Origin: Pleodorina starrii
Lineage: Eukaryota > Chlorophyta > Chlorophyceae > Chlamydomonadales > Volvocaceae
Length of the DNA stretch: 64,000 nucleotides
Assembly: GCA_030267565.1 (NCBI GenBank)
Contig: BRXU01000006.1
Coordinates: 2,840,001 to 2,904,000 of the forward strand
Direction of reading: 5' to 3'
Part shown: positions 11,134 through 22,282 of the stretch, one piece after another
Layout of the letters: every line of letters starts with the position of its first letter
How positions within the stretch are numbered: position 1 is the first letter of the stretch
Notes under the pieces: model-generated
Told to the model about the DNA's origin: nothing
The model's database searches: none
What the model saw: only the letters and a program-made list of their open reading frames with translations
Made by a program: the position numbers and the translations under genes

Positions 11134-12679
11134 AGTTTGTGACATCTCACCGGGAGAGTGCGGGGATGGAGGTGCGGGGGGCACGTAGGTGAGGAGTGAG
11201 GAGGCAGATGTCTGCTGGGTGGGTGGGTGGGGTGGGTGAGGTGAGGTGGGTGGCTCGTGGGTCTCCGGGCTGTTTGCAGGATGCATGAGCGGCCGTGGCT
11301 GGCGCCGCTCACAGAATCGGCGGCGAGGGTGGGGGACGCCCTCCCCCCTCCGGCCTGACTTGGGCACTTGGCCCGTAAGCCGACGAGCCTGGCACAACGT
11401 CGTCTGGACGGCTCCAGTTCCGGGATACGGTATGGCCGGGAAGGCGAGGCTTCCGTGAAACAGCGTTGGAGGAGGATGCTTATGTGGGGAGAAAGGAGAG
11501 AGGGACAGCCGTATGCGTTGAGGCTTTTGCATCGAAGCGTCCTGCACCCTTCTGGCATGCGGCGGGTTGAGTGCAATCTGTATGAGGGCAGAGTAAGCGC
11601 GGATGGAAGTGCCGTGAAGTGCTGGTTTCCGACATGGCTCTCGAGGGAGGGCGATGACGAAGCGCCCGCCGGCCAGAGGTCACAAACCTGAACGCGGACA
11701 CCGTCAAAACGTGCGGGGTCATTTTCGTCCCGCTAAACACAGCAGCAAGCAAAGAAGCAATGGGGGCTGCTGTGAGAGGAGATCCTGCCTAGCCATCCTG
11801 CCAGCAATCCTGAAATCCCTCCTTCGACCTTTCCTGAAACCAATCAACCGACCAACTCGACAAACACCCCCCCCCACTCCAACATAATTCATAAGCATAG
11901 AATTCCCTAAGAAATTCACCGAAGCTTTGAGGCTGCCTGCAGTATCTAGGAACTAGGATGCTTTCGCTGCGCGGAATGTCAGCAGGGTGTGCGCACCGGG
12001 GAAGCTGTGCAGCACCGGGGCAGGTAAACAAACCGGGCTGCACTGCGACCCACAGCCCAACAGCACGGGAGAAAGGGGGCTGTGTTGGAAACTGTTGGAA
12101 GCAAGCGGGAGACATGCGGGCAGAGGAGGCTGGACCAACGACCAAGGCAGCGGCGCCGGGGTGGATGCTCGCCACCTGAAATTCGCCGCATGAGATAGGA
12201 GGGCGCTGCAAGGACGAAATCCGCAGGCAACAAGCAACAACACCCAGGCGGCCAAGGTGGCCAAATGCCGCAAAGGCTGTCCGGGTTAAGGGCCGCTAGC
12301 TTGTCGCCGGGAAGCGAGCGGCGTTCAAAATTACGACACTCCGCCAGCAGCAGCCTGATGCTCCACACCTTTTCACAGCTCAAGAACATAAACATACCCG
12401 CCCGTAATGTAGCAGCCTGTGCTGCTTGCTTGCTACATCTGGACAGCGTTTGACGAGCTCTCGCATTCCTGATGGAGCCTGATAGAGCCGGCGTTCGTTC
12501 GTTAGTTGATTTCAAGGAAGGTTTGCGTGCTGGTCTGGCTGCATGATGGCTTGCACATACATACGTTTTAAATATATTTGAGTTTTCTTTCATGTATGGG
12601 GCACGCACGCAAAACCCACGTAACAAACATTATTATGAGTTGCATGCGGCGCGTTTCGTTTTCGCCGGCAATCCATTTT

Positions 12680-12684
12680 TGTAA
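12680..12684 (+). terminator. Candidate poly(A) signal TGTAA for the E2 gene
   Basis: First TGTAA seen after the stop at 10758, about 1.9 kb downstream. The distance makes this uncertain. Confidence 0.25.
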
Positions 12685-13269
12685 GAACGAAGCGTCCAAT
12701 ATGATACGCGTGCGTCTGATGCATCATGGTGAGCCGGTACGCTAGGCCCAGCTAGGCTAGGCCAGGTAGGATGACCCTAATAACCGGTCCGCGTTTCTCG
12801 AGGGGCTAGGCGCCCTACCTCTCGATGATCCACCTAGCTAGCTACCAGAAATAATGGCAATCAAGAGAGCGACGAGGCAGCAGGATCGTTGGTGGATGCC
12901 TAGTTGCCTACGTCATGCAGCAGGTGCCGGGCTGTGCCGGGAATGTCAACTGGTCATGCTTTACTTGGTCTTAACCACCCAAGCCGCACGGCATATCGCA
13001 CCGGCGTGCATGCATTCCCAGCAGTGAGCCGGCCCCGCCACACATTCAAAGCTCCATTTGATTGCGCGCGCAGCCTGGCTCTCTGAACATTACCGTTTCG
13101 CCGCGTGAGGTCCTGAAGTGGATCTGCGTGAAGCAGCTCTCGGCGCCCGTACATCTTCCATTCCCGTCCGTCCGTCTCTCCGTCCCACCTCTTCGCCTTC
13201 CGCCGTCCCAAAACCTCGTACCCCTTCCTCTTCCTTGAACTCGTTGTACGGCGTTCTTAATTCCGCACC

Positions 13270-13277
13270 TATAAATA
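13270..13277 (+). promoter_or_regulatory. TATA box of the pherophorin gene
   Basis: TATAAATA lies 137-144 bases upstream of the first ATG at 13414, which leaves room for a 5' UTR of roughly 110 bases. Confidence 0.6.
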
Positions 13278-13413
13278 CACACTCAGGCGCCTTGGCGATA
13301 TCGATCACACCACACACCGGAACGAAATAGACATCGTACCCATCCGTTTTGGCGCACGTACTACTACGTTCCAACGTTCGGTTCGTTCAGCGAGGAGCCC
13401 GTCAATCAAGATA

Positions 13414-16400
13414 ATGATGACTCGAGCTGCGCGTTTCGTTGCAGTGGCCTTGGCTGTTGTTCTGTAAGTGCATGGCTGGCTGGCTGGCTGGGCGGGCACG
13501 CACGCAGGGCTGGCTAGGCTCCCCATCACGATTCTCATCAGCGGGATACATAGATGTCTTTCCCACCATCACATTCATCCCTCTGCGGCAATCAAGGCTG
13601 GCTTACGATGCGGCAATGATGACATTCCTCACCAGTTTATCCTTTAGGAGGGAGGGGTGTTGGAGACCAGAAAAAACGCCGACACAGCGCGCGGCACCAC
13701 TCCGCACTCTGCATCTTCGGGTCCAATTGGGGCGGCTCATCTTCGCTTGCTACTCTCACCGACATGCTCGCTCGCTAGTCGTCGACGGCGCATGGCATCT
13801 ACGGTCGCGCACGACTTATCCCAACATACATACCGGTACATGCATGTGGGACGAATGTTTCCAAAGCACTCTCCCGAGTGACGGATCGATGGCGGATGGC
13901 GGATGGACTAACTCCTTTTGCCAACGAATGTGATTATTGCGTCGCAGGGCTGCTGCCGCCGGTGCTGCCGCCCAAAATGATATCGTCCTTCCATCCGTGA
14001 ATGCTCCACCCCGTCGGCCGCGTGGCCCTGCCCCGCCAAGGTCTCCGCGGCCGCCACCGCCATCGCCGCCTTCTCCCCCGCCCTCGCCCCGGCCGCCGTC
14101 CCCCTCGCCGCCGTCCCCCTCGCCGCCCTCGCCCCAGCCGCCCTCTCCCCAGCCGCCCTCTCCCCAGCCGCCCTCGCCCCAGCCGCCCTCGCCCCAGCCG
14201 CCCTCTCCCCAGCCGCCCTCGCCCCAGCCGCCCTCGCCCCAGCCGCCCTCGCCCCAGCCGCCCTCTCCAGCGCCATCGCAGCCGGTCTTCATTGCGGCAC
14301 CCCCCCCGCCGCCGCCCTTCCCCAACTGCACGTGAGTGTCTGGGTTCCGTCGCTGCGTGCTGCCCCTTGTGTGCGTGCGTGCGTGCCCAATAAAGGACCC
14401 AGCAGTGGGGGTCGCACCATACTCCTGCATGTTTTGGCCGGCGCGCACGCGGGGGGGGGGGCGGGGGGATGCATGGATGGCTGCGACTGTCCGGTCCTGC
14501 GTTCAGCTGTAAACACATATATATCAATGTATGTATATATGTGTGTTATATGCATGTATGTCGGTGCTGACTGCGCGCTGCTGGCATGTATGCAGTACGC
14601 ATGCATATGTAGTCAGGTAGCTCTATCTATCCGTCTACCTACCGGTATCGTTGCCACGTGCACACATACGGTTGTATGTACGACACGCAGGTGCAACGCA
14701 AATCCTGGCGTGACTCCCTTCGGGCTCGCCTCCACCTACATCACCTACCCAGGCAGCAGGAACACCACCAGCCTGTACTGCTTCACCATCCAACAAGTTA
14801 ACGTTGTTAATGTGGACGTAATAACGAATAATAATGTCAAGCAAGCAGCAGTAAGAAGATGGGCAGATAGCACGCAGGCATCGATAAAGGGAATCGAACG
14901 GTTGCGAGATAGAAGAGCTATTTGTTATTAGTTGGTTGTTCTTGTTCTTGGTGGTGGCGTGCGTGGGTTCCTAACTATGCGTGCGTGCGTGCGTGGCCAA
15001 CGGAGGCCTGCCTTGCCGTGCAATCACTGTGATTGCTGTGATTGTTATTTCTTATTACGGTACTACCACATATGTATATATATTTTATGTACGCATCTTG
15101 ATTGTCCTGAGCGAGGTAACAAGCAAATAAAGGACTTCACCACAGCATTCTAGCTAGGTCGTACGTCGTTCGCTCGCCCGTTAGTTGTCCGTTAGTTGCA
15201 GTGGTATATATGCGTGCATAGGCGTGCATCTATTGAACGGTAGTCATTAATCCTTTGGGTGGCATGAATTTGTGTTCTCGGCGACACGCACGCAGGCCAA
15301 CTGTGGCGACGTGGACACGCTGAACAAGGTCGAGTTCTCAGCAAGTAGGTGCCACAGGAGGGTTGCAAGGATTAGGAATTGGGTTCGGGTACGTAGGTGG
15401 GCAGCAGTTGGCCCCGCCCGCCCGCCCGCCTACCTCGGCCCGCCTACCTTGGCCCGCCTAACTACCTATGTAACGCCCTTACGTAGCTAGATAGGTGTTG
15501 CCTTCATTCCGCAGGCAGCCCAAGAACTAAGCCATCTATCCATGTGTGTATGTGTACCGGACATACACCGACCGGCCCCTCGCTGTGCGGCCACCCATAC
15601 ATCCGTTTCATAGGGTTTCATCGATTCCTCGCTGCTCGCTGCTATCCGCAGATCAAACCCGCAGCAGCGCAATCCGGGGTTTCATCCTCATCCCGAGCAT
15701 CGGTCCAAATGTGACCCTCTCACGGTCGTTTGGAGCAGCCGGCACCAACACGCTCAAAGGTACGCAAAATCAGACGGATCGAATGGGGCCTAATTGGGGC
15801 TGGAACTGATGCGCGCGTGGGGCCCCCCCTCGCGTGCCTCTCCCCCGTGCTCCCCCCGGGGGGGCGGGGCAGAACGAGAAGGCGGGTAGGGCAGGTACAT
15901 ACAGGCGCACATTGCTTAGAGTGTTCAGAGCAGAGCAGGGCAGGGCAGGGCGAGCAGGACAGGACAGGACAGCAGGGCAGCTCCGTCCGTCCATCTTCCA
16001 ATGGCTTGACGGGGATGTCCCCATCCATCCATCCATCCATCCCTATCCATCGATCCATCCGAACCCCTGCCTCCCCTCTCCATCCCCCCACCCGTGCAAC
16101 CGCGCGCTGCGCCGCCATAAATACACAAATTGCCGCCGCCAGCCACCCCCATCAACTGGAACCAGACCCAAGCAATCGGTGGCAAGGTGTGCGTGGAGCT
16201 CTCCAACACAATCACCATGCAGGAGCTCTGCCTGGGGAACGGCGACCAGTGGTGAGTGAGCAGCTCGCGGCGGCGGTGGCGGTGGCGGTGGCTGCGGCCC
16301 GCCGGTCCCCCCAGTCAGTAGATATGTAGACGGTTTCATTTAGGGTTTTGCCCTTTGTTGCTACTCTTGGCGGCGCGTGGGCTAGGGTTTTAGATAGGGT

Positions 16401-16876
16401 TTTAGATAGGGTTTTAGACGGGTAGCCGGTCCGCAGCAGCGCATAGCGCAACGGGCCAGCTGGCTAGAACACGCACGCTGCTGTATGCGGCGGGATGGAC
16501 GGAGCGGCAGCCGAGTATGCATGGAAGTGGGACAGCGTGCTTATTGCGAGAATCGATCGCTCGCCTGTTCTTCGCAAGCACTGTCTCCACGTTCGGCCCA
16601 ACCGCTAGCTGGGCTGTCATCGGCGCAGGCACCAGCCCCGCAATCTCCATTCGGCCCGATGGGTGCTACAGCTACACAGTCAGCGCACCATCCAGCCACC
16701 AATCCATCAGGGCCGCCCGCCACGCACTTGATCCAAAATTGCGGCCCCCGCCGCCCCGCCCGCCTACCTCGCTCACTCCCGCCAACGACCCCCCCCCCCG
16801 CAGCTCTCTGAGCCTCTTCAGCGGCGATAACAACCGGTGCTGCCCCATCTACCAGGCCAGTCCGCCTCAGCCCTAG
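13414..16876 (+). CDS. Pherophorin (secreted, hydroxyproline-rich extracellular matrix glycoprotein)
   Basis: Exons 13414-13463, 13948-14331, 14691-14796, 15296-15344, 15652-15759, 16143-16251 and 16804-16876 join in phase to about 292 aa. Exon 1 starts with two tandem ATGs and encodes a signal peptide core (RFVAVALAVVL), completed by exon 2 (AAAAGAAA, then QNDIVLP). A proline-rich rod of PPSPS/PPSPQ units follows, as expected for arabinosylated hydroxyproline. Exons 3-7 form a compact pherophorin domain with the usual Cys landmarks: PNCTCN, SLYCFTI, ANCGDVDTLNKVEF, KVCVEL, ELCLGNGDQCSLSLF and a terminal CCP. Five N-glycosylation sequons are visible (NCT, NTT, NQT, NVT, NQT). Family knowledge: extracellular matrix/cell wall glycoprotein of Volvocales, often induced by wounding or sex inducer. 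The donor of exon 3 could instead be 14818 (also in phase, seven residues longer); 14797 keeps the usual Cys spacing. Confidence 0.88.
14095..14274 (+). repeat. Coding repeat encoding PPSPS and PPSPQ units
   Basis: A 15-bp unit (CCGCCCTCGCCCCAG and TCT variants) repeats about ten times after a few PPSPS units. It lies within exon 2 of the pherophorin gene and stays in frame, forming the rod between leader and globular domain. Confidence 0.9.
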
Positions 16877-17388
16877 GTAGATAATAGTAAGCAACTAACC
16901 CCGCCGCGCCGCCTGCGACTGGGTGGGTGGCTATCCGTCAGCGATGCGCATGGCATCAGTCGGTCGGTCGGCCTGCCTTACTTGAACCGAGTATGGAACG
17001 AATGGACGGCCCGCCGCCCGCCGCCGCCGCCCACGCAGCGACAAGCAAAGCGGGAATGCTTGCGCGGGCTGCACACGCACACGCATGGTTGCGTGCCGCA
17101 AAGAAGGGGCAGCAGTTGCGCATCGAGCGAGCAATAAGTTCACTGTATGGTGCACGCACACGCACACGTACACGCACATACACACATACACGCATGGATG
17201 GGCTGGTGCCACCTGCTGCCGTCATTTGGCAGTTCAGTAGTGGTAGGCAGCTGCAGCTAAGTGCATATGCATGTCTGATCTTGTCGTCTGGGTGACTGGG
17301 AAGGATGCGATGTGCGTGAAGGCCCCTCGCTCATCGGTGCAAGCGAAGCGACCCGCCGTGCCGTGTCGTACTGTCAAGATACGGTGTA

Positions 17389-17421
17389 CGTCCGTCCTGC
17401 TTGAGCAAGGCAGGACGGACG
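17389..17421. repeat. Perfect 12-bp inverted repeat (hairpin)
   Basis: CGTCCGTCCTGC (17389-17400) and GCAGGACGGACG (17410-17421) are perfect inverse complements around a 9-base loop whose ends can also partly pair. It lies about 510 bases after the pherophorin stop, possibly in the 3' UTR. Confidence 0.8.
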
Positions 17422-18544
17422 GACGAACTGCTGCTGCTACGTAGCTGGGGCCGGCAACGTATGGCTTGGAAGTAAGTAAGCGCGCTCGCTGCGTGGCTCG
17501 TTCGTTCCGTTCATGAGGGTCGTTCAATATCAATACACTCGATTGCCCATTTACGTATTTGGCAGGCGTGTGATGTGTGTGTGTGATGAGGCGGGCGTGT
17601 GGCTGTACGCGTGCGCGCGCGGCGGGGTGCGCGGATGGACGTGCACGCGGCATGTGGCGGTGCGGCGGCGGGTGACGCGGAGTAAGTAGAGCCTGGTCAG
17701 CGAGGTTGCTTGGTCAAGGTAGGTAGGTGGTCGGCTGCTGGTGCGGGTATGTCGGTGCAACCGGTCGTCTTCGCCGTCAGGATTAGCCATTCGTTCTCTC
17801 GGGTATGTAGGTGCAAAAGGGCTGCTGACGAGAAAGTAATAGAAGACACGGCGATAGCGAGATGCGCTCGTGTACGTCCAGATATTACCGGTAGATAGGG
17901 TATCGAGGCAGGTTCACAGCACGCAGGTGCAGCAGGCAGGACGACGATCGCGCGGATGAATGCTGAAGAAATGTGCAGCAGCTGCAGCTGCAGCAGGTGG
18001 CTGGCTTCGTTTATTTGCCCCCGTCATGCACGTTTAGTACTGGCTGGGCGGCTTAATTTGGTGCTCGTTCGCGCGGCGCTGTGAGGCTGGGGCCTGCTGG
18101 GAGATGTATGCAGCAGCTCGAGCCGTTCTGCTGTTACTAGTAGCATTCGATTCTATCTGGGCTACGTATCTAGGGGCGAGTGGATGGCACCGCAAGACCG
18201 CAGCAGGGAGCGGTGCCCGCAATTAAGTAATGGCGTGCGCAACTTCGTGTACGCACTGCTGCGATGCGATGCGTGCGCTTCATCATTTATTACGGCACTT
18301 TGTTAGTTTCGTTCAAGGGCACTCAATGTATCCATTTTTTTGGATATAACTGGAACTTGAGAATTGCATAGCATACGTATTTTAGTGTCTTCCTGCCTGG
18401 TCCGTCGTTCTTCCGCGCGTGAGGATGGATGGCTGCGTGGCCGTTGGGTCGATTGCCCTTCTTCCGCGGGCGATCTATTGTTATCAGAACGCCGATCGAT
18501 GGACGATGGTGCGTGTCACCTACGTAGCTAGCTACCTGGCCAGC

Positions 18545-18549
18545 TGTAA
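18545..18549 (+). terminator. Candidate poly(A) signal TGTAA for the pherophorin gene
   Basis: First TGTAA seen after the stop at 16876; a second one at 18751 precedes an A-run. Which, if either, is used is unknown. Confidence 0.3.
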
Positions 18550-19970
18550 GCCCGCCCACGCGGCCGCGCTGATGACTGTTGATGCACGCGGGGCCGAGAG
18601 ATGTATGTACGTATGTTTAATAATGGACCTATGAAGCAATTGGCCCACGTACCATACTTGGCACCTCCGGCCGGCGGTAGGTTCCTTTGGGTCGTGTGGT
18701 CACAGAGTCCGGAGCGAGGGCCGTCTGGCGCCCCCTTGCTACCTGTTGTTTGTAACAAAAAAAATTATCAAACATCCTAATAATAACATTACAAGAAGAG
18801 GCGCGCTCTCCCGCTCCGCCCGCCGCCCAGCAGCGCCGCCCCTGTGCACATGCATGGATTGCGTGATAGGCAGGATTGCGAACATGGATCTGCCGTATGT
18901 AGATCACCGTTGAAGGTATCGGAGCGGGCTCGGGGGTCGACGCCCCCTGGAATGGGGTAGGACCCTGTCTGCCGTCTGTCTGTCTGCCTGCCGTCGTTGT
19001 CTGCAAAACCTTTAAAGTGGCGTCCTCAAGTCCACGGCAATTGATAATCCCTTACTTCTCTTACTCGGTGGTATGCTTCAGCAGGCCTCGTAAAATCATA
19101 CAGCGACAAAGGTTGCGGTCACAGCTGGCAGTCGCGGTCCATTTCAAGTGCGATCGGGCAGCTTATCGTTACACCGCTCTCGGTGCCCTTCCATTAGCCC
19201 TCTAATGATTTATTGACATTTTTAAAAGCCCCTGGCTGCGTGTATGCTCACGCAAAGAAGCCGGCATTCGCAAACATCTTTGCGGCGAACTTGCCCGGCT
19301 TACGTCAGGGCTCCGCTCATTATTCTATAAGTTTTATTACGCAGCTATTTCTGCCGTAAAAAGAGCTACATGCGTGTTTGCGACGCCCCTGGCTGCTGTG
19401 CCGATTATGGCGTCCATCTATCGAGACTCCGTCGCTGCGCCCCACCCGATAGATACACGTCCCAAAGCTTCGCACCACAGCAAACGCTTGAGCGCGACAG
19501 AATGTGTATAGCCCGCAGCTCTGTGTCAATCACGCTCGTAAGAATGCTCCGACCCGTACCGGTACCTCGAGCGGTACTGACGCAGCGGCCTCGCCGTTTT
19601 CTCAGCTTCCAGCAAGGAAGCTAACACCCACTCGCCGACAGCTTCCCCAGCACTGCGAAGACAATCCAAGCCGGCGCAGTGGGTACATCAATCCATGCCA
19701 TTTGACATGACTGCAGCCTGGTCAGCCTGCACAACACCAACGGTCATCTTGGATTACTAGATGTTGACAGTCACGATGATTAGAGGATAACGCAGACGCT
19801 CGTGTGCCCCATGTGAGTTCGTGTAGCTTCGCTATGTGCTCGGCACAACCGCAAACGGTCAGACGCCTCAAACATCGCCTCGCTATTGAAAGGCTTCAAC
19901 GCCGATCAAGTCCACAACTTTGCATACCGAGCAAAATATACAGCAATATCTCCCGTGACTCGTAAAAATC

Positions 19971-21552
19971 ATGGCCCCGACGATGCAAGTGACGCGCAGC
20001 AAGCATACCGCGACTGGCATCGCGCCCCGCGGACGTGCGCCAGCATTTAGGCCTGTTTGTCGCTTTGCTCAGGAGCACCAGTCAAGGTGAGGCTACCGAT
20101 CGCTTGTTCTGCGAGTGCACCAAAGAACATCGGGAGGCGCCGGACCAAAGTCCAATCCTAACATTTGCCTAAATGTCTGATCTTATTTGCGTATCGCAGC
20201 ATCGCCAATGCTGCCTCAGCGGCTGGGCGGACGATCCTGGCTGGCTTCGCGTCGTGCATCGTCCTCGCCTCCGGCGCGGTCGCCGCACCAACCGTGATTG
20301 AGGGCCGCGCCCGCGTCGTTGATGGCGATACTCTGGTAAGCCAATTGCATCGATCGTGCCTGTTTGGCGCAGGTATTGGCCTGCTCCGAAATTGTCATCG
20401 TCAGAGGCAACATTTGTTTTGAACCATTTCCGCACCCATTCTTGATCTTACGCAGGTCATCAATGGCGAGCGCATTCGGTTCTATGGGGTGGACGCACCG
20501 GAGAGCGCGCAGCAGTGCCAGGACGCCAAGGGCGCTCAGTACCCATGCGGCCTGGTCAGCAAGGACGCCCTCGAGAAGAAGATTGGCAGCTCGTCGGTGT
20601 CGTGCGACGTCAAGAACACCGACATGTATGGGCGCAGCGTGTCGGTGTGCGCCATCAAGGGCCTGACGGGCACCGAGGAGCTCAACTCGTGGCTGGTCAG
20701 CAACGGCTACGCCGTGGCATACAGGTGCGAGCTGCGTGATTCGGTCGGGGAGCCGTTGCTGCTGTGACGGGCCCGAAAGCTTCAACCCGAACGGCCGACC
20801 CGCTTGCTGCTCCCGTTACTTGCTTGTATGGAACAGCCATCTCCACCTCGTCATGCAACCCACACATGCAACCCAGTAACCCAATTCGCACCCAAGGGCT
20901 CCGAAACCATGCAATCGCGCCTTCGTTCGGATCAGGCCCGCACCCGGGAGGAAGTCCCAGCCGTCGCGCCAGCCGCCGCGCGTCACGCCATCTCCCCACA
21001 CTAGCCCCCGCCCCGGCCCCGGCCCCCCAACCCTCCCTCCCTCCCCCGCACACGCACAGCCCTGCACCCGCCCAACCCGCCCTCGTCCCCATCACCATGC
21101 CTCCCTAACCACCACCCGCCCCCCCGCCGCCTCCCTAACCCCCCTGTACTGCCTGCCGTACTACCTTACAATCGTACAGGCAGTACAGCAAGGATTACAT
21201 CCCGCTGGAGGACGCCGCGCACGCCGCCAACAAGGGCATCTGGGCGGGCCAGTTCCAGGTCCCCAGCGAGTGGCGCAAGGCCAACAAGCGCACAGAGTCG
21301 GGCCCCGTGCAGGCGGCGGTGGCCTACACGCCGCCGCCCGGCGCCAAGGCGCCCGTCGGCGGCGACCCGGTGCCCCAGTGCGCCAACGGACCCGCCATCA
21401 AGGGCAACATCAACGCCAGCGGTGAGAAGATCTACCATGTGCCCAGTGGCCGCTTCTACGACTCGGTGCGGATCGACCTGAAGGACGGCGAGAAGTTTTT
21501 CTGCACGGAGACGGAGGCCAAGGCGGCGGGCTGGCGTGCGTCGGCGCAGTAG
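19971..21552 (+). CDS. Bacterial-type staphylococcal nuclease-fold protein with predicted thylakoid-lumen leader
   Basis: Exons 19971-20086, 20200-20335, 20456-20724 and 21180-21552 join in phase to 297 aa. Exon 1 (MAPTMQVTRSKHTATG..., rich in Arg/Ser/Ala, no acidic residue until its end) looks like a chloroplast transit peptide. Exon 2 adds a hydrophobic stretch (residues 50-66) ending in AVAA, like a lumenal signal. The nuclease domain follows with every expected active-site residue: D80 and D82 (VVDGDTL), R92, D97 and E100 (IRFYGVDAPES), R144 (MYGR). The Cys-containing QQCQDAKGAQYPCG and the AEDAAHAANKGIWAG-like segment resemble proteobacterial thermonucleases. The C-terminus (AIKGNINASGEKIYHVPSG, RFYD, FFCTETEAKAAGW) resembles the bacterial sunset domain. 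Family knowledge: Ca2+-dependent phosphodiesterase on DNA/RNA. Lumen location and bacterial origin are inferences. The exon 1 start is supported by phase and Kozak-like context only. Confidence 0.82.
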
Positions 21553-22090
21553 TAGTGCTGTAAGGAGGCCTTTGGGCAGCGAGGGGAGTGTTGTGGGCAG
21601 CGAGGGGCCGGGGGTGATGTGTTGTGGATATGTTTCGTCCTCCCGCTACCCACGAGGCCCGCCTGCGCTTCCCCGGGGGGAGGGCAGCGTGCCGGGGAGC
21701 GGGAGCTCCCGGGTCGAGTGGGCTCGGAACGGTGCGAGCACGCTCAGGTAGACGTCGTGGCCGATTGTTGCGAGGATGAGTTCCCTCCAGTTTTGCGCGG
21801 TGAGCTGCAGCCGCAGGGCAGTGCAGCCGTATTTCATTTGTCCACGCTGGAATGAATGCGTGACACAAAACCGCCGCCGCCGGGGGTCTTCTGGAAAGGG
21901 AAATTTATTTTCAATTGGGGATGCGCCCGGGGGAGTCCCGGTTCAGGCCGTGTGATGATTAGGGACCCGGACAGCGAAAACGAGACCTAGGTCGGAGCTT
22001 GGATGACTCGTGGCGGTATGTGGAGGAAGCCTGCTTGGATGCCCCCCCTGGCGCTCCCAGGGTAAGCGTTCGGGGACCGCGTCTGCGGTC

Positions 22091-22209
22091 GGGGCACACA
22101 GTCGCAGGTCGGGGCACACAGTCGCAGGTCGCAGCCACAGTCGCAGGTCGGGGCACACAGTCGCAGGTCGGGGCACACAGTCGCAGGTCGGGGCACACAG
22201 TCGCAGGTG
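22091..22209. repeat. 20-bp tandem repeat, six units
   Basis: Unit GGGGCACACAGTCGCAGGTC, with one variant 19-bp unit (GCAGCCACAG...) in the middle. It lies in the presumed 3' UTR of the nuclease gene. Confidence 0.9.
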
Positions 22210-22277
22210 GTGTGCAGGGCTGTCCTGTCTGAATGAAAGCCGCCGCGTGGCCAGGCCCGTGTCTTTAAGGTGCGGGT

Positions 22278-22282
22278 TGTAA
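22278..22282 (+). terminator. Candidate poly(A) signal TGTAA for the nuclease gene
   Basis: It lies about 730 bases after the stop. An earlier TGTAA at 21559 is only seven bases after the stop and is unlikely to be used. Confidence 0.45.

Larger units (their letters stand above)
10759..13413. other. Intergenic: E2 gene 3' UTR and pherophorin promoter region
   Basis: No gene recognised. It contains a TTCGAAGAG tandem repeat near 11098, C/T-rich and G-rich tracts, and a TATA box at 13270. Several open frames of 100-215 codons, for example on the minus strand at 11979-12626, show no family resemblance and no splice-consistent extension. Confidence 0.5.
16877..19970. other. Intergenic between pherophorin and nuclease genes
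   Basis: No gene recognised in about 3.1 kb. It holds the pherophorin 3' UTR, CA/GT microsatellites near 17150-17190 and 17575, a 12-bp hairpin at 17389-17421 and two TGTAA motifs (18545 and 18751, the latter before an A-run). The segment has lower GC than flanking exons and is rich in GTAC and ACCGGT palindromes. Confidence 0.5.

Noticed and set aside
11979..12626. Minus-strand frame of 215 codons
   Set aside because: Cys/Arg/Pro-rich chance frame without start context or motif.
16628..16720. Possible extra pherophorin exon (ISIRPDGCYSYTVSA)
   Set aside because: Direct joining of 16251 to 16804 keeps phase and gives the conserved DQCSLSLF...CCP ending; inserting this stretch breaks the domain.
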